Shown here one piece after another: positions 6,610 to 8,808 of a DNA stretch of 8,808 nt. The notes under the pieces are model-generated. The model made no database searches. It was not told where the DNA came from and worked only from the letters and a program-made list of their open reading frames with translations. The stretch is taken from contig JAYRHW010000193.1 in the NCBI GenBank assembly GCA_041907145.1, forward strand, positions 1 through 8,808. Direction: 5' to 3'. The DNA is from JAFLCA01 sp041907145. Lineage in GTDB: Bacteria; Bdellovibrionota_C; UBA2361; JAFLCA01. Position 1 is the first letter of the stretch, and each line of letters opens with the position of its first letter. Both the position numbers and the translations under genes were made by a program.

Positions 6610-7560
6610 TCAACGCTTCTTAGTCGTGCCCAAATAAATACTGAGCAAAGCCTTGGCGATATGCAGCCGGCATTCGGCCTGATCGAAAACGATTGAGTTC
6701 TCGGAATCCATGACATCACTGGTGACTTCCTCTCCTCGATGCGCCGGCAAGCAGTGCATAAATAGCGCCTTGGGACTGGCTTGCCTCATTAGGGCAGCAT
6801 TCACCTGGTATCCAGCAAAAGCGTCACTGCGAATATTCTCTTCGCTCTCCTGTCCCATCGAAACGAAGGTATCAGTATACACGACGTCCGCATCCTTCAC
6901 TGCTATATGCGGATCCGTATGAAATCCAAGCTTGCTGCCGCTTGTCGAGGCGAAATTCTTACCCTTCTCGCACTCCGAAGGCTTAATTTCGTAGCCCTTC
7001 GGAGCAGCAATAGTAAAATCGTAGCCAACCTTGGCACAGATTTGCATCAGTGAGGTAGCAACATTATTCCCATCACCGACAAAAGCAACTTTGAGCTTTT
7101 CGCCAGGCCGTTTGAAGCGCAGAACCATTAGATCGGCTAGTGCCTGAGTCGGATGATGACTATCGCACAGAGCGTTAATCACCGGCTTTGATACTGATTT
7201 TGCCAGTTCTTGAATCACTTCATGCTGGTACACACGGGCAATAATTAAATCACAAAATCGTTCAAGGTTGCGAGCGATGTCGGGAATTGATTCGCGGCCG
7301 CGCTCGTGGCCGCCGGACGCCAGAATTTGCGAGCTCGAGAGAAACACCGCACTTCCACCGAGCGAAGAAGCGGCGACTTCAAAGGCGACCTTCGTGCGCA
7401 GTGACGGCTTCTCGAAGATCAAGGCTGCGACCTGCCCCTGCAATACATCTTCACGGCGAACGCCGAGGAGATGCTTCTGCCGAAGGTCCTCGGCTGTGGC
7501 GATGATATGTTCGATATCATCGCGGCTAAGATCAGCGATTTTTGTAAGGTCCTTTTTCAT
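6610..7560 (-). CDS. argF: ornithine carbamoyltransferase
   Basis: ArgF makes citrulline from ornithine and carbamoyl phosphate in the cytoplasm, supplying ArgG. The 316-residue length is normal. The carbamoyl-phosphate loop is FEKPSLRTKVAFE (49-61; the classical form is STRT), followed by HHPTQALADL (135-144), FVGDGNNVATSL (160-171), the ornithine-binding DTFVSMGQE (230-238), HCLPAHRGEEV (269-279) and AECRLHIAKALL (295-306). HCLPAHRG argues against the N-acetyl- and N-succinyl-ornithine transcarbamylases, which have other residues there. Residues about 75-92 (SSSQILASGGHERGRES) look a few residues longer than the usual loop before RES. The start is firm: AAAGG lies 6 bases upstream, within the last codons of the glycosyltransferase gene. 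The two genes are 3 bases apart, so they are probably co-transcribed and translationally coupled. Confidence 0.95.
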   Translation of the reverse strand: MKKDLTKIADLSRDDIEHIIATAEDLRQKHLLGVRREDVLQGQVAALIFEKPSLRTKVAFEVAASSLGGSAVFLSSSQILASGGHERGRESIPDIARNLERFCDLIIARVYQHEVIQELAKSVSKPVINALCDSHHPTQALADLMVLRFKRPGEKLKVAFVGDGNNVATSLMQICAKVGYDFTIAAPKGYEIKPSECEKGKNFASTSGSKLGFHTDPHIAVKDADVVYTDTFVSMGQESEENIRSDAFAGYQVNAALMRQASPKALFMHCLPAHRGEEVTSDVMDSENSIVFDQAECRLHIAKALLSIYLGTTKKR

Positions 7561-7563
7561 CGA

Positions 7564-8637
7564 CTACCTTTCTGATAGCGCAGCATAGAGAGCTGCGGTT
7601 TCCTGTACGGCCCTTTCAACAGTAAATTCTTCCTTAATCGTGCGCTGCCCTGCAGCCCCCAGTCGGCCTGCTAACTCGGGGTCGCCATGCAGTAATTTAA
7701 TTGCTCCCGCAAGCTCAGCGGCCGAGCGCGGAGCAACAACGAGCCCGTTCCTTTGATCTCTGACCACCTCCGGCATTCCTCCGACATTTGTCACGATGGT
7801 TGGAGTGCTCAGTGACATTGCTTCCATCATAGCTTTCGGCAGTCCCTCTCGTTCAACTGAAGGCAGAACGAAGACATTACTGCGCGCCACAATAGATGCA
7901 ACATCTGATTGGTATCCGACGGAGTGAACCCGACCTGCTAGGAGAGGATCACTTAACATGGGCAAGCCAGCCTGGTCGCGAAGTTCGCCAACCAGCAACG
8001 CGTGGATATCGTTATTGCCCCGCTCGATCAGCAGCTTGAGTGCCTCAAGCAGAAAGGGTATCCCTTTGACAGGTCGAAGGTTTGCCACGCAGGAAACCAC
8101 GAACGCGTCTGCCGGAATACCAAAAGAACTCACGCTAAAGTCAGGGCGAGGTGAGTACCAGGAAATATCATGCCCCTTATAGATGGTCACAAGCTTGGCC
8201 GCTGGGACTAGGCCCGACATGAAATCTCTGACTGCATTCGATACGCATATAATCCGCTCAACCCGCGGATGAAGGAAGCTCAGCCACGACGCCGGGTTCC
8301 ATTTGCTATCACGGCCAGAGGTTCCGCGGTACGCGACGACATGGCCTGGAACGCCCCACGCAGCAATCAGCAAGTTCGAAAGTCCTCGAGCAGTAAGGCA
8401 GTGAAAGATATCGTACCGTCCTGCCTTCACCAGCTTGCGCAGCCTCAAAATGGCCGATATATCCAAGCGACTTCGGAAATCCAGCGAGTGGCAAAGAACG
8501 CCGGAAGCGCCCAGGCGAGCTTTGAGCCGAGAGTTCGATGAGACAATGGCTTCTACAGTATGCCCACGGGCAGCCAAGCCGGCAAAAATATGCAGCTCCG
8601 GCAAATCATACGTGCTACCGACGGCGAGAATTTTCAT
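7564..8637 (-). CDS. GT4-family glycosyltransferase
   Basis: This 357-residue GT-B enzyme has the layout of a retaining GT4 transferase. The N-terminal Rossmann half begins MKILAVGSTYDLPELHI and includes AYRGTSGRDSKWNP (102-115) and RIICVSNAVRDF (128-139). The donor half begins at VSCVANLRPVKG (181-192), where K191 is the usual phosphate-contacting lysine. It then carries VFVLPSVEREGLPKAMMEA, which holds the E-x7-E motif (E264, E272), and NVGGMPEVV (284-292). No signal peptide or membrane helix is present, so it likely works at the inner face of the membrane on a lipid-linked or nucleotide-sugar acceptor. It diverges from the epimerase gene at 8718, as is common in surface polysaccharide loci, and runs directly into argF with 3 bases between stop and start. 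A weak GGTAG lies about 6 bases before the ATG. The sugar and linkage are unknown. Confidence 0.9.
   Translation of the reverse strand: MKILAVGSTYDLPELHIFAGLAARGHTVEAIVSSNSRLKARLGASGVLCHSLDFRSRLDISAILRLRKLVKAGRYDIFHCLTARGLSNLLIAAWGVPGHVVAYRGTSGRDSKWNPASWLSFLHPRVERIICVSNAVRDFMSGLVPAAKLVTIYKGHDISWYSPRPDFSVSSFGIPADAFVVSCVANLRPVKGIPFLLEALKLLIERGNNDIHALLVGELRDQAGLPMLSDPLLAGRVHSVGYQSDVASIVARSNVFVLPSVEREGLPKAMMEAMSLSTPTIVTNVGGMPEVVRDQRNGLVVAPRSAAELAGAIKLLHGDPELAGRLGAAGQRTIKEEFTVERAVQETAALYAALSER
7567..7571 (-). promoter_or_regulatory. argF: argF ribosome binding site inside the end of the glycosyltransferase gene
   Basis: On the minus strand AAAGG is formed by the last Glu-Arg codons of the glycosyltransferase and is followed by its TAG stop, TCG and the argF ATG. 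This gives a 6-base spacing and a layout suited to translational coupling. Confidence 0.65.
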
Positions 8638-8641
8638 GCAA

Positions 8642-8670
8642 TCTACCAGCCTCGCCCGAAAACCTATACT
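8642..8670 (+). promoter_or_regulatory. weak promoter candidate for the epimerase gene in the divergent gap
   Basis: TATACT at 8665-8670 is one base from the consensus -10 and would give a leader of about 40 bases before the ATG at 8718. The position 17 bases upstream (TCTACC) is a poor -35. A perfect TTGACA occurs at 8684-8689, but nothing like a -10 follows it at 16-18 bases. The complement of the same AT-rich spot could serve the divergent glycosyltransferase gene. Confidence 0.2.
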
Positions 8671-8717
8671 ATTGAGCCCAGAATTGACAGCGCACAGGAT
8701 GCCGCTCCAGGGGAACT

Positions 8718-8808
8718 ATGACGCCCATTTTAAAATACTCCGAAATTGAAGCCTCTCTACGAGGAAATCCGCAGACCTGGCTCGTGACCGGCTGCGCGGG
8801 ATTTATCG
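8718..8808 (+). CDS. NAD-dependent sugar epimerase (WbpP/TviC type), 3' partial
   Basis: The reading frame from the ATG at 8718 runs to the window edge and gives 30 residues: MTPILKYSEIEASLRGNPQT, then WLVTGCAGFI. The TGCAGFI block is the start of the TGxxGFIG dinucleotide-binding loop of extended short-chain dehydrogenases. The preceding helix and NPQTWLVTG fit the N-terminus of UDP-GlcNAc 4-epimerases of the WbpP/TviC (Vi antigen) type, where a similar 15-20 residue leader precedes the loop. These enzymes interconvert UDP-sugars used for polysaccharide building blocks. AGGGGA (8709-8714) lies a few bases before the ATG and is a strong ribosome binding site. The gene diverges from the glycosyltransferase across 80 bases. 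The family is clear from this stretch. The exact substrate is not, because the catalytic YxxxK motif lies outside the window. Confidence 0.8.
   Translation, partial: MTPILKYSEIEASLRGNPQTWLVTGCAGFI

Noticed and set aside
8435..8749. 104-residue plus-strand frame crossing the start of the epimerase gene
   Set aside because: It is antisense to the glycosyltransferase and conflicts with the epimerase start, which has a strong ribosome binding site and a clear motif.

Overview
The window holds seven complete or near-complete protein-coding genes and the first 30 codons of an eighth. GC content looks moderate, in the mid-50s percent by eye. No rRNA, tRNA, IS element, CRISPR array or prophage gene was seen. 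The flavour is that of a free-living, probably soil or sediment bacterium. I lean towards Acidobacteriota, from the style of the arginine enzymes and the short degenerate ACCACAAG-like repeat after argH. This is an inference from memory, not a demonstrated assignment.

Layout from left to right: (1) a class I SAM-dependent methyltransferase, cut at its 5' end (2-586, +), followed after 19 bases by a CgeB-like glycosyltransferase (606-1973, +). (2) A 177-base gap that contains a protein-like reading frame without a good start or stop. (3) A soluble protein with an N-terminal von Willebrand factor A domain and a C-terminal FHA domain (2151-3866, +). Its 3' end overlaps by 14 bases, tail to tail, with (4) argG, argininosuccinate synthase (3853-5094 or 5100, -). 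(5) argH, argininosuccinate lyase (5199-6551, +), diverges from argG across about 100 bases. (6) argF, ornithine carbamoyltransferase (6610-7560, -), converges on argH and lies 3 bases downstream of (7) a GT4-type glycosyltransferase (7564-8637, -). (8) The start of an NAD-dependent sugar epimerase of the WbpP/TviC type (8718 to the window end, +) diverges from that glycosyltransferase.

Two themes are interleaved. The methyltransferase, two glycosyltransferases and nucleotide-sugar epimerase look like part of a surface polysaccharide or glycan locus. ArgF, ArgG and ArgH together carry out all three steps from ornithine to arginine via citrulline and argininosuccinate, but the three genes face alternating directions instead of forming one operon. 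The argF start is tightly coupled to the end of a glycosyltransferase gene. The VWA-FHA protein belongs to neither theme. It suggests phosphothreonine-dependent signalling or assembly, but no kinase or phosphatase partner is in view.

I did not find a clear-cut new system. The most unusual points are the arginine triad scattered inside a glycan locus, the VWA-FHA fusion protein between the two, and the coding-like fragment just upstream of it.
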